NCBI RefSeq assembly: GCF_945859705.1
Contig: NC_079137.1
Location: 58,932,552-58,996,551, forward strand
Length of the DNA stretch: 64,000 bases
Reading direction: 5' to 3'
Source of the DNA: Episyrphus balteatus
Lineage: Eukaryota > Arthropoda > Insecta > Diptera > Syrphidae
The notes beneath the pieces were generated by a model, which ran no database searches, had not been told where the DNA came from, and saw only the letters and a list, made by a program, of their open reading frames with translations. The position numbers and the translations under genes were made by a program. Shown piece by piece: positions 24,820-35,052 of this stretch (positions within the stretch are counted from its first letter, which is position 1; every line of letters starts with the position of its first letter).

Positions 24820-27800
24820 TTAACCTACATCTACATTTACTAGTGGTGATTGTGTAGTAGTTGTTGTAGTTGTGGAAGAAGAGCTAGTTGTCGTTGTAGT
24901 TGGAGTTGTTGTTGTTGTTGAAGCATCCGAAGAACTAGATGTCGTTGAGGGAGTAGTAGTTGTTGTTGTTGTTGTGGTTGAAGGAGTGTTCGTTGTTGTT
25001 GTTGCTGATGTAGTCGTGGTCGATGAAGATCCTCCAATGTTCACATCCACATCAATTAAAGGTGGCGGTGTAGTTGAAGTAGTTGTAGTTGTCGTAGTGG
25101 TTGGTGTTGTTGTTGTTGTGGCTTCCGTGGTAGTAGTGGTAGTTGTTGGAGTAGTTGTTGTTGTTGTGGCTTCCGTGGTAGTTGGAGTAGTTGTTGTTGT
25201 TGCCGGTGTTGTTGTTGTTGTAGTGGTTGGTGTTGTTGTTGTTGTGGCTTCCGTCGTAGTAGTGGTGGTTGTTGGAGTAGTAGTTGTTGTTGCCGGTGTT
25301 GTTGTTGTAGTAGCGGTTGGTGTTGTTGTTGTTGTGGCTTCCGTCGTAGTAGAGGTGGTTGTTGGAGTAGTTGTTGTTGTTGCCGGTGTTGTTGTTGTAG
25401 TAGTGGTTGGTGTTGTTGTTGTTGTGGCTTCCGTGGTAGTAGTGGTTGTTGTTGTTGTTGCCGGTGTTGTTGTTGTAGTAGTGGTTGGTGTTGTTGTTGT
25501 TGTGGCTTCCGTGGTAGTAGTGGTTGTTGTTGGAGTAGTAGTTGTTGTTGCCGGTGTTGTTGTTGTAGTAGTGGTTGGTGTTGTTGTTGTGGCTTCCGTG
25601 GTAGTAGTGGTTGTTGTTGGAGTGGTAGTTGTTGTTGCCGGTGTTGTTGTTGTAGTAGTGGTTGGTGTTGTTGTTGTTGTTGTGGCTTCCGTGGTAGTAG
25701 TGGTTGTTGTTGTTGTTGCCGGTGTTGTTGTTGTAGTTGTGGTTGGTGTTGTTGTTGTTGTGGCTTCCGTGGTAGTAGTGGTGGTTGTCGGAGTAGTAGT
25801 TGTTGTTGCCGGTGTTGTTGTTGTAGTAGTGGTTGGTGTTGTTGTGGCTTCCGTGGTAGTAGTGGTGGTTGTTGGAGTAGTTGTTGTTGTTGCCGGTGTT
25901 GTTGTTGTTGTAGTGGTTGGTGTTGTTGTTGTTGTGGCTTCCGTCGTAGTAGAGGTGGTTGTTGGAGTAGTTGTTGTTGTTGCCGGTGTTGTTGTTGTAG
26001 TAGTGGTTGGTGTTGTTGTTGTTGTTGTGGCTTCCGTGGTAGTAGTGGTTGTTGTTGTTGTTGCCGGTGTTGTTGTTGTAGTAGTGGTTGGTGTTGTTGT
26101 TGTTGTGGCTTCCGTGGTAGTAGTGGTTGTTGTTGGAGTAGTTGTTGTTGTTGCCGGTGTTGTTGTTTTAGTAGTGGTTGGTGTTGTTGTTGTTGTGGCT
26201 GCCGTGGTAGTTGTTCCTCCTCCTCCAATGTCTATAGTTACATCTATTAACGGTGTTGTCGAAGTAGTTGCTGGTGTTGTTGTTGTGGCTTCTGTTGTAG
26301 TAGTGGTTGTTGTTGGAGTAGTTGTTGTTGTTGTGGCTTCCGTTGTAGTAGTGGTGGTTGTTGGAGTAGTAGTTGTTGTTGCCGGTGTTGTTGTTGTAGT
26401 AGTGGTTGGTGTTGTTGTTGTTGTGGCTTCCGTCGTAGTAGAGGTGGTTGTTGGAGTAGTTGTTGTTGTTGTCGGTGTTGTTGTTGTAGTAGTGGTTGGT
26501 GTTGTTGTTGTTGTGGCTTCCGTGGTAGTAGTGGTTGTTGTTGTTGTTGCCGGTGTTGTTGTTGTAGTAGTGGTTGGTGTTGTTGTTGTTGTGGCTTCCG
26601 TGGTAGTAGTGGTTGTTGTTGTTGTGGCTGCCGTGGTAGTTGTTCCTCCTCCTCCAATGTCTATAGTTACATCTATTAACGGTGTTGTCGAAGTAGTTGC
26701 TGGTGTTGTTGTTGTGGCTTCTGTTGTAGTAGTGGTTGTTGTTGGAGTAGTTGTTGTTGTTGTGGCTTCCGTGGTAGTAGTGGTGGTTGTTGGAGTCGTT
26801 GTTGTTGTTGCCGGTGTTGTTGTTGTAGTAGTGGTTGGTGTAGTTGTTGTTGTGGCTTCCGTCGTAGTAGAGGTGGTTGTTGGAGTAGTTGTTGTTGTTG
26901 CCGGTGTTGTTGTTGTAGTAGTGGTTGGTGTTGTTGTTGTTGTGGCTTCCGTGGTAGTAGTGGTTGTTGTTGTTGTTGCCGGTGTTGTTGTTGTTGTAGT
27001 GGTTGGTGTTGTTGTTGTTGTGGCTGCCGTGGTAGTTGTTCCTCCTCCTCCAATGTCTATAGTTACATCTATTAACGGTGTTGTCGAAGTAGTTGCTGGT
27101 GTTGTTGTTGTTGTGGCTTCTGTTGTAGTAGTGGTTGTAGTGGTTGGTGTTGTTGTGGCTTCCGTGGTAGTAGTGGTTGTTGTTGGAGTAGTTGTTGTTG
27201 TTGCCGGTGTTGTTGTAGTGGTTGGTGTTGTTGTGGCTTCCGTTGTAGTAGTGGTTGTTGTTGGAGTAGTTGTTGTTGTTGTGGCTTCCGTGGTAGAAGT
27301 GGTGGTTGTTGGAGTAGTAGTTGTTGTTGCCGGTGTTGTTGTTGTTGTAGTGGTTGGTGTTGTTGTGGCTTCCGTGGTAGTAGTGGTTGTTGTTGTTGTG
27401 GCTGCCGTGGTAGTTGTTCCTCCTCCTCCAATGTCTATAGTTACATCTATTAACGGTGTTGTCGAAGTAGTTGCTGGTGTTGTTGTTGTGGCTTCTGTTG
27501 TAGTAGTGGTTGTTGTTTTAGTAGTTGTTGTTGTTGTGGCTTCCGTGGTAGTAGTGGTGGTTGTTGGAGTAGTAGTTGTTGTTGCCGGTGTTGTTGTTGT
27601 AGTAGTGGTTGGTGTTGTTGTTGTTGTGGCTTCCGTGGTAGTAGTGGTGGTTGTTGGTGTAGTAGTTGTTGTTGCCGGTGTTGTTGTTGTTGTAGTGGTT
27701 GGTGTTGTTGTGGCTTCCGTTGTAGTAGTGGTTGTTTTTGGAGTAGTTGTTGTTGTTGTGGCTTCCGTGGTAGTAGTGGTGGTTGTTGGAGTAGTAGTTG

Positions 27801-28896
27801 TTGTTGCCGGTGTTGTTGTTGTAGTAGTGGTTGGTGTTGTTGTTGTTGTGGCTTCCGTCGTAGTAGAGGTGGATGTTGGAGTAGTTGTTGTTGTTGCCGG
27901 TGTTGTTGTTGTAGTAGTGGTTGGTGTTGTTGTTGTTGTGGCTTCCGTGGTAGTAGTGGTTGTTGTTGGAGTAGTTGTTGTTGTTGTCGGTGTTGTTGTT
28001 GTAGTTGTTGATGTTGTTGTAGTTGTTGCTGCCGTGGTAGTAGTGGTTGCAGTTGGAGTAGTTGTTGTTGCTTCCGGTGTTGTTGTGGCATCCGTTGTAG
28101 TAGTGGTTGTTGTGGGAGTAGTTGTTGTTGTGGCTGGTGTTGTTGTTGTTGTAGTGGTTGGTGTTGTTGTTGTTGTTGCTGCCGTGGTAGTTGTTGTTGT
28201 TGGAGTACTTGTTGTTGTTGCCGGTGTTGTTGTTGTTGCTGATGTTGTTGTTGTGGTTGGTGTTGTTGTAGCTTCTGTAGTTGTTGTTGAAGAGGTTGAT
28301 GTAGTCGTGGCAGCTGCTGCAGTTGTTGGTGCGGTTGTTCTTGGTGTTGTTGTCCTTCGTCCAGGTGGTCCTGGTGGCCCAGGTGGTCCAGGTCTGCCTG
28401 GACGTCCTTTTAAGCCACTTGGTCCAAAATCACCTGGGTATCCGTTTCTACCACGTAATCCCCGAGATCCTGGTGGCCCTTGTGGTTCACGTGGGCCCCT
28501 CTCACCAGTTCTTCCTGTTGCTCCCTTCGGTCCCATATATCCAGAATTTCCTGGATCACCCTTAAATCCTTTTAGACCTCTTTGCCCTGGAAAGCCGGGC
28601 CTTCCTGGAAGTCCTCTGCGGCCCGGGGCTCCCTTACTAAAGATAATTCGTCTCATACTGTTACTTGCCATTATTTCGTTTTCACCGCTATTGCTATCAA
28701 CCTTATTGCCATCGAAGTTGTTTATTTCTTCGCTTGAGTATTCTTTCCCAACAACGCATATTGACAGGATAGCTTTTAGTATTTAAAATAAATAAAAAAA
28801 AAAGAATGTTTAAAAAATAAATATTTTACAGTCATTATATAAATAAAGACAAATCTTTAAATTCTTACCAAGAAAAATCCACGTGTATCTCTTCAT
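24820..28896 (-). CDS. Giant collagen-mucin hybrid, 1326 residues
   Basis: Model: exon 1 28869-28896, intron 28773-28868 (GTAAGA..AAG, 96 bp), exon 2 24820-28772. The signal peptide begins MKRYTWIFLAILSICVVG, split in codon 10. A polar acidic linker ends in SMRRIIFSKGAPG, like the related genes. The collagen rod is about 31 triplets (57-149), rich in Arg/Lys, with one break where the expected Gly is Glu (GPR-EPQ-GPP). From about 150 to the end is an enormous Thr-rich tail of units such as TTTTTPTTTTTTTPA and TTTTTTTEA. The tail is interrupted by four PLIDVTIDIGGGG modules and one PPPLIDVDVNIGG, and ends SPLVNVDVG. Expected to be heavily O-glycosylated, secreted and mucin-like (family knowledge for Thr/Pro repeats). 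Assembly collapse or expansion could affect the repeat length. The long Val-rich frame on the opposite strand is a shadow of the Thr codons. Confidence 0.88.
26210..27450 (-). repeat. Higher-order repeat in the Thr tail, about 380-430 bp
   Basis: The segment encoding PLIDVTIDIGGGG recurs near 26217, 26643, 27039 and 27417, with spacings of 426, 396 and 378 bp. Each is flanked by ACA/ACC/ACT-rich units. The pattern shows internal duplication of a block that ends in the subfamily's C-terminal motif. Confidence 0.85.
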
Positions 28897-29000
28897 GTCC
28901 GTTCACTTTCTTACTTAACATTTAAATGATCAGGAAAATAAGATTTCTTTGTCATCGTTTTCTTTTTCCTTGATTTTTTGTATAATTTTCAATTTATAAT

Positions 29001-29074
29001 CATGGAGGAGTTAACTTCAATATCTAACGAATGCATTTTATAGAAATGCACATAAAATGGAGGTGTGGCTAAAA
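29001..29074 (-). promoter_or_regulatory. Upstream block of the 24.8-28.9 kb gene
   Basis: Plus-strand GGAGGTGTGGCTAAAAT near 29060-29074 is a one-base variant of the GGTGTGGTTA motif of the sister genes. GGAGGAGTTAACTTC near 29005 is a weaker match to GGGCGTTAACT. The position, about 110-180 bp upstream of the start codon, is comparable. The usual TATAAA is replaced here by CTTATTTTCC, so the core promoter differs from its paralogs. Confidence 0.5.
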
Positions 29075-29385
29075 TTTATAAACTCGCTTTCTCTTGAATT
29101 GATGTTCTTAAGGCCAAGAGTTGTTGTATTTTACTGGAATATTCATTAAGGAGAATATATGAGTTCTTTAAAGAAGTTCCAAAGACCACATTTGGGTCTT
29201 AATTGTACAAAATAAAATTAAAGATATTTTCTTTTTTATAAATTAATATATTTTATTTTAACAAATCTATTTATTTCTTTAACTCAATGTTAAGCTTATA
29301 AATGGTATGCACAAGAATTTTGATTGGAAATAATGGTAAAAATTTTCAGTTAAGGTGTATGACTGTAGAAAAATAATATTCCAAT

Positions 29386-31131
29386 TTAACCTACATTTGC
29401 ATCAACATCTATTAATGATGGGTCAGGAGTTGTACTTGTTGTAGTGGTTGGTGTTGTTGTTGTTGTGGCTTCTGTAGTAGTTGTGGTTGTTGTTGGAGTT
29501 GTTGTTGTAGTAGCTTCAGTTGTAGTTGTAGTCGTTGTTGCGGGGGTTGTTGTTGTGGTAGTGGTTGGTGTTGTTGTTGTGGCTTCCGTAGTAGTAGTTG
29601 TTGTTGCCGGGGTTGTTGTTGTTGTAGTGGTTGGTGTTGTTGTTGTTGTGGCTTCCGTAGTACTAGTGGTTGTTGCAGGAGTTGTCGTTGTTGTAGTGGT
29701 TGGTGTTGTTGTTGTTGTTGTGGCTTCTGTAGTAGTAGTGGTTGTTGTTGTGGTAGCCGGGGTTGTTGTTGTTGTAGTGGTTGGTGTTGTTGTTGTTGTG
29801 GCTTCTGTAGTAGTTGTGGTTGTTGTTGGAGTTGTTGTTGTTGTAGTAGCTTCAGTTGTAGTTGTTGTTGCCGGGGTTGTTGTTGTGGTAGTGGTTGGTG
29901 TTGTTGTTGTTGTGGCTTCCGTAGTAGTAGTGGTTGTTGTTGGAGTTGTTGTTGTTGTTGCTGGGGTTGTAGTTGTTGTAGTGGTTGGCGTTGTTGTTGT
30001 TGTGGCTTCGGTAGTAGTTGTGGTTGTTGTTGGAGTTGTTGTAGTTGCTTCAGTTGTAGTTGTAGTTGTTGTTGCCGGGGTTGTTGTTGTGGTAGTGGTT
30101 GGTGTTGTTGTTGTTGTGGCTTCCGTAGTAGTAGTGGTTGTTGTTGGAGTTGTTGGAGTTGTTGTTGTTGTTGCCGGGGTTGTTGTTGTTGTAGTGGTTG
30201 GCGTTGTTGTTGTTGTGGCTTCTGTAGTAGTTGTGGTTGTTGTTGGAGTTGTTGTAGTTGCTTCAGTTGTAGTTGTAGTTGTTGTTGCCGGGGTCGTTGT
30301 TGTAGTAGTGGTTGGTGTTGTTGTTGTTGTGGCTTCCGTGGTAGTAGTGGTGGTTGTTGGAGTTGTTGTTGTTGTTGCCGGGGTTGTTGTTGTTGTAGTG
30401 GTTGGCGTTGTTGTTGTTGTGGCTTCAGTAGTAGTTGTGGTTGTTGTTGGAGTTGCTTCAGTTGTAGTTGTAGTTGTTGTTGCCGGGGTCGTTGTAGTCG
30501 TAGTGGTTGGTGTTGTTGTTGTGGCTTCCGTAGTAGTAGTTATTGTGGTTGCAGCTGTTGTTGTTGTTGTCGCTGCTGCAGTTGTGCTTGTTGTTGCTGC
30601 TGTCGTTCTTGTTCCAGGAGGTCCTGGCGGTCCAGGTGGTCCAGGTGGACCAGGACGTCCTTTTCCACCCATTGGTCCAGGTGGTCCTGCATTTCCAGGT
30701 GGACCAAATGGTCCTCTAGGACCGTCAATCCCTTGTCCCCCTCGTCGACCCATAGGCCCTTGTTTTCCCATTGGACCTCTTGGTCCAGTTACACCAGCTG
30801 ATCCTCGGTCACCTCTTGGTCCTTTCATACCTTGATTACCAGGTAAACCTGGTTGGCCTGGTGGCCCCGGGGGCCCAGGTGCACCTTTAACAAAGTATAT
30901 TTGTCTCAATCCGCCAGAAATCATTTCTTTGCTGTCATCATTATTGATATTGTCATTTTCTACTTCATTATTTGATATCTCTTCAGCCACTCCATATACT
31001 ACCAAAATAACTTTTGGGATGAAAAAAAAAAATAAAAAAATAAAGTAATTGTATGTAAGGACAAACAAAATATATATATTTGTTTAGACCAGTAAATTCT
31101 TACCAAGAATAAAGATTGTGTACGTTTTCAT
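29386..31131 (-). CDS. Collagen-mucin hybrid, 550 residues
   Basis: Model: exon 1 31104-31131, intron 31011-31103 (GTAAGA..AAG, 93 bp), exon 2 29386-31010. The longer open frame that starts inside the intron (to 31068) is not the protein start. The signal peptide is MKTYTIFILVILVVYGVA, split in codon 10. The acidic Asn/Asp linker ends GGLRQIYFVKG. The rod has 31 perfect triplets at 52-144, with four consecutive GPP near its end. The Thr tail (about 145-540) alternates TTTTTPTTTTTTTPA and TTTTTTTEA units and ends SLIDVDANVG. Closest relatives are the genes on either side, which share the linker motif, rod length and terminus. Inferred role: a glycosylated trimeric component of a secreted fibre or glue. 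TATA 31173-31179. Confidence 0.9.
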
Positions 31132-31172
31132 GACTTTCCACTTTCTTACTTCCCATTTGAATGATCTTACGA

Positions 31173-31179
31173 ATTTATA
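31173..31179 (-). promoter_or_regulatory. TATA box of the 29.4-31.1 kb gene
   Basis: TATAAAT on the minus strand, 42-48 bp upstream of the start codon. It is embedded in GGTTATAAATTCG, which is conserved in the next two copies (31.9 kb gene and 35 kb relic). The 5' leader AAGTAAGAAAGTGG is shared with the 28.9 kb gene. Confidence 0.75.
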
Positions 31180-31241
31180 ACCAATTTAATTAATTCTGGA
31201 AATATTTTATTTTCCATCGTATCTTTTTCTTACATTTTCTC

Positions 31242-31272
<31 letters not shown>

Positions 31273-31291
31273 GGAAAATTTACGTCTAGAA

Positions 31292-31348
31292 TTTGGGCGT
31301 TAACTAAAATGTTTAGGTTTGAATTTCATCATAGAGGTGTGGTTAGAA
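31292..31348 (-). promoter_or_regulatory. Shared upstream block (GGGCGTTAACT + GGTGTGGTTAGAA)
   Basis: TTTGGGCGTTAACTAAAA followed within 40 bp by AGAGGTGTGGTTAGAAT (plus-strand text), about 160-215 bp upstream of the start codon. Both halves match the block upstream of the 31.9 kb gene and, more loosely, that of the 22.9 kb gene. Confidence 0.65.
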
Positions 31349-31920
31349 TAAGAATTTCATAACGTTCAGATTTAAATCCAGCTTAATGTACCTTAGATGT
31401 ATAAGAACGATATAGATGAGTTTTTTTTTTTTATTAATAAATTAATGTAAGAATTTTCATTAAGCCTCAATCGAAACAAATTGTTAAATGTAGGCAGATA
31501 ACGAACCCCCGGGATTTTACAAGGAATCTTACCATAAAAAAAATTAGACTTAAAAAAATATAAAAAAGCATTTAGATATCGTACATTTCTTATGGAACAT
31601 TATAAATTGTAACTTTAATTTTTTTTTCTTGAACAAATAATGTCTGACAACTACTCTGAATAAAAAAAGAGATTCTTATATCGAAAATATCCGTTTTAGG
31701 TATTTTGAAAAAAAAAGTTTTTACAAAGTCACAATTCTACCTAATTTTACAAGGGAAAAAACCTATTTTTACCAAATTTCAAATTTAAGAGCGAAAAAAT
31801 ACACAATTTGTTGAAGTTTTTTAAGAAAAGAGTTATTTTAATTTTTTTCGTTTAAAAGGTGTTTCCTGGCAGCTTTATTTTTTTTCATTTTTAATGTGAA
31901 ATGTGGAAATGTTTTAGAAA

Positions 31921-32815
31921 TTAACCTACATCCACTTCAGCTAGTGGGTCAGGAGTTGTTGTTGTCGTCGTGGTAGTGGTTGTTGTTGGAGTTGTTGTTG
32001 TTGTTGTAGCTTCTGTAGTCGTAGTGGTTGTGGTTGCAGGAGTTGTTGTTGTTGTAGCTTCTGTAGTCGTAGTGGTTGTGGTTGCAGGAGTTGTTGTTGT
32101 TGTAGTGGTTGGTGTTGTTGTTGTTGTTTCTTCAGTTGTTGTTGTTGTGGTTGCAGGGGTTGTTGTTGTCGTAGTGGTTGGTGTTGTAGTTGTGGTTGCA
32201 GGAGTTGTTGTTGTTGTAGTGGTTGGTGTTGTAGTTGTTGTTGTAGCTGCAGTTGTAGTTGTGGTAGTTGTTGTTGGAGCTGCTGTTGTTGTTGTGGTTG
32301 TTGTTGTTGTTCCTGGGGTCCCTGGTGGTCCGGGTGGGCCTGGTGGTCCAGGTGGCCCCTGTGGTCCTTGTGGCCCTGGTGGTCCTGCATCTCCTGGTCG
32401 ACCATTTAGACCCCTAGGACCTGTAATCCCTTCTGGTCCAGTTTCACCCATTGTTCCAGGCTTTCCAGGTGGGCCTGTTTGTCCAACAGGGCCGTCGCTT
32501 CCTTGATCGCCACTAGGCCCTTTCAAACCTTGATTGCCTGGTATACCTGGCGGACCTGGTGGTCCCGGGGGCCCATCTGGTCCTTGAACGAAGAACATTT
32601 GTCTCAATCCGCCATAAGGCATTTCTTCGCTATCATCATTATTGAAATCATCATATTCTACTTCATTCTTTGATATCTCTTCACAGAAACCATACACTAA
32701 CAAGATTACTTTTATGGAAGAAAGTAAAAAAAAAATTGTGTTTTAGTACAAAAAAAAATTTATATATTTTCAGTATATTCTTACCAAGGAAATAGATTGT
32801 GCTGTACCTTTTCAT
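31921..32815 (-). CDS. Collagen-mucin hybrid, 272 residues
   Basis: Model: exon 1 32785-32815, intron 32709-32784 (GTAAGA..AAG, 76 bp), exon 2 31921-32708. The signal peptide begins MKRYSTIYFLVILLVYGFC and is split in codon 11. The acidic linker (about 24-40, with SEEMPYGG) ends GGLRQMFFVQG. The rod has 30 perfect triplets (53-142), with mixed GSD, GET and GPE acidic triplets and a run of GPP at the end. The Thr tail is only about 120 residues and ends PLAEVDVG. It is a clear paralog of the 550-residue neighbour with a shorter tail, so tail length is the main variable between members. TATA 32857-32863; polyadenylation signal (complement) 31874-31879. Confidence 0.9.
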
Positions 32816-32856
32816 GGCTATCTTCTTTCTTACTTCACAATTCAATGGTCTTTCGA

Positions 32857-32863
32857 ATTTATA
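32857..32863 (-). promoter_or_regulatory. TATA box of the 31.9-32.8 kb gene
   Basis: TATAAAT on the minus strand within GGTTATAAATTCGAAAGA, at the same distance from the start codon as in the 31.1 kb paralog. Confidence 0.75.
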
Positions 32864-32969
32864 ACCAATTTAATTAATTCTGGAAAAGTTTTTTATTTTC
32901 CATTTTTTTTTCTTCTTTTTCTTACATTTTCTTCTGTTTCCTTTTTTTTAAGTTGTTCATTTATAATTT

Positions 32970-33026
32970 TTGGGCGTTAACTAGGTTTTGGATTTCATAA
33001 AACAACTCATGGAGGTGTGGTTAAAA
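32970..33026 (-). promoter_or_regulatory. Shared upstream block (GGGCGTTAACT + GGTGTGGTTA)
   Basis: TTTGGGCGTTAACTAGG then ATGGAGGTGTGGTTAAAAT (plus-strand text), about 155-210 bp upstream of the start codon. It has the same order and spacing as upstream of the 31.1 kb gene. Confidence 0.65.
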
Positions 33027-33029
33027 TAT

Positions 33030-33948
33030 GAAAATTAATATTCTCTTAAAAAGATAATTTTTTTAAGGTAGAAGAACAATATTATAGAGTGTAAAAAATA
33101 ATGTAAAGAATTGCTTTAAATAAGTAATTATAGTACAATTATGGTTAAGTGAAGACTCAAAATGGATCGTAATAAAATGCAGCGGTATATATTATAAAAA
33201 AGCTAAAAAAATTAATTTAAATTAATTGAACTAAAATTAAGCATTTCTCATTGTATGTCAATTTTTTTGTATGCAAAAGTATACAAAAAAAATTATACCT
33301 TCAATAAGCCTTTCTTTAAATGAATTAAACCATAACAAAAGCCTATATGATTTGTAGGAACTTTAAAAATCATTTCTTGAAATCACACATTTTTCATGAT
33401 AAAGCGAAAAATATTAATTTTTATTTCATTTAACATCATACTTTCAATATTTTAATATGACAACCTGTAATGAATTTTATATCATCTGAAAGCTTATTAT
33501 TTTAGCTCTCAATATTTACTTCAATCATGTTTGTACGACATCTAGAAAGAATTTTTTAATGCAATCAATTTTCATCAAAAAATTAAAAAAAAAACAATCT
33601 TTTTTTTCATCTCGATTTGGTCAATGTTTTTATTTGACTAATAATAAATTGTACATCATTGAAAAGCTAATCATTTCACCTTTAAAAACTTTATAAAGTA
33701 GTGAAAGAAAATTAAATCTGTTTTTATAATTAATTAAACACCGTTTTAAATGATCTTTTACACAAAAGTATGAATGCATTTCTTGTATAAAAACTAATTT
33801 TTGAAAAAAAAATTTCGAAAATGGTAAGTTTAGAAAAAATAATTTTAAAATTTTCTAAAAATTTTAATAAATAAAGTTGGCATAGCTTTTTTTAGAATTG
33901 AAATTTTTAGAACTGAAATTTCGATAAAATTCATAAAAAAAAAAAAAT
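33030..33948. other. Intergenic; partial dispersed repeat at about 33710-33900
   Basis: No gene seen. ATTAATTAAACACCGTTTTAAATGATCT near 33730 (given as two overlapping short words ATTAATTAAACACCG and CGTTTTAAATGATCT) begins a truncated copy of the dispersed repeat family also found at 35.9, 48.3 and 52.8 kb. It stops where the TTAA-flanked MITE begins. Confidence 0.55.
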
Positions 33949-34634
33949 TTAAGGGGGGAAATCCCTCTGGAATTTTTTATTTTTGCATTATATATTTTTT
34001 TTGCGTAATAAATTTATTTACCAACCGAAGAAACTATTTTCAGTGGTCTTAGCCTTAAATGAAGCCTTAAAAGTGCCTAGATAGTCCCGAAACCAATGCG
34101 CTCCGAACCTACCATAGTACGAAAACGAAAATTTTAAACGCATTTTTTTCGAAACTAGTTCTTTTCCGCGCCGTGCAATGTAACTCAAAAACTAATGAAG
34201 CTATCGACTTGAAATTTGAAGCAAATTACTCCTTAACTTATTGGCCACAACATGAACCTAAAAGTTGAATAAAATTTGTACAGTAAATATTTTTTTTAAC
34301 TACTTTTTCGTTTTTTTGATTTCTAATTTTTATTTTTCATTTAAAAAAAATAAATGTAGGTTCATGCAATGCGTACTAATATCATCTAACGGAATAAAAT
34401 TTTTGATTTAAGATGATTTCCTGGACCTGTGCATTGCACGACGTAAACTAGAGGCGTCAACTTTGAAAGGCTCCAGAGCCGCCATTTTGTTATTTTTTCA
34501 TTTCAAAAAAATTTTTTTCAATACTTAATAATGTCAGTAATATCTTGTATTTTTCCAAATTTCAATAAGTGCTTTCAGTTTTTCATAAAAAAATATTGAA
34601 AAAAGGTGTCGTCCGGAGGGATTTCCCCCCTTAA
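33949..34634. mobile_element. TTAA-flanked MITE, 678 bp
   Basis: The element is 33953-34630, flanked by TTAA on both sides (33949-33952 and 34631-34634). The terminal inverted repeats are GGGGGGAAATCCCTCTGGA at left and the complement of TCCGGAGGGATTTCCCCCC at right, differing by one base. Subterminal inverted pieces (GCCGTGCAATG, CATTGCACGAC) are also present. There is no coding frame. A TTAA duplication with short inverted ends is typical of piggyBac-type mobilisation. Confidence 0.85.
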
Positions 34635-34758
34635 ATATTTTTAAAATTACAAAAATGTGTTAATTCAATTTTTCTGTAGAAAAATGTTGGTTTAAATCGG
34701 TTATGCCACTCTTTTAAAAATAATATTCTAACAAATAATTTAGATTCTCGTTATACAT

Positions 34759-35052
34759 TAAGATAAGTCATGATGTGGAGCAGCTGTTGTTGTTATTGTC
34801 GTGGTTGTAGTAGATTCTGTAGTAGTAGTGGTTGTGTTTCCCTGTGCACCTCTGTTTGTCCAGCAGCACCATCTCTTCCTTCTACTTCCTCATTGTATGA
34901 TATCTCTTCGCAGACTCCATAAACTAACAAGATCACTTTTATGAAACAAAATATTAAAAAAAAAAGAAAATATTTTAGTGCAAAAGAAGAAAAAATAGAT
35001 TTGCTTAAATCAATGAATTCTAACCAAGAAAAAAAATTGTGTACCTTTTCAT
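34759..35052 (-). pseudogene. Decayed, rod-deleted copy of the collagen-mucin family
   Basis: Exon 1 (35025-35052, MKRYTIFFL), a GT..AG intron (34936-35024; the donor is GTTAGA rather than GTAAGA) and the exon 2 start (VILLVYGVCEEISYNEEVE) are all recognisable and in frame. The collagen rod is then reduced to one GRDGAAGQT-like remnant. A shift moves the Thr-coding text (ACAACCACTACTACTACAGA) out of frame, so the reading frame stops at 34793-34795 after 56 codons. The Thr frame itself runs on to about 34759. TATA at 35094-35100 and GGGCGTTAACTAAAA at 35184-35198 persist, but the GGTGTGGTTA half is not found. This is a truncated duplicate, probably not functional. A short secreted peptide cannot be excluded. 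Confidence 0.8.

Noticed and set aside
25056..28091. Several Gln/Leu-rich frames on the minus strand (390, 213, 136, 125 and 119 codons)
   Set aside because: They are the +1 reading of the Thr repeats (CAA/CAG/CTA from ACAACA). They begin and end at the GGGG modules, where the frame shifts into stops.
24872..28786. 1304-codon Val-rich open frame on the plus strand, opposite the giant Thr-rich gene
   Set aside because: It is the antisense reading of ACN Thr codons as GTN Val codons. It has no signal peptide, splice context or promoter, and the Gly-X-Y and signal peptide structure is on the minus strand.
29444..30835. 463-codon Val-rich plus-strand frame
   Set aside because: Same antisense effect over the 29.4-31.1 kb collagen-mucin gene.
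31011..31068. Upstream start giving a longer 560-residue version of the 29.4 kb gene
   Set aside because: The extension is intron sequence (Phe-rich, from the polypyrimidine tract). The spliced model gives a proper signal peptide matching its paralogs.
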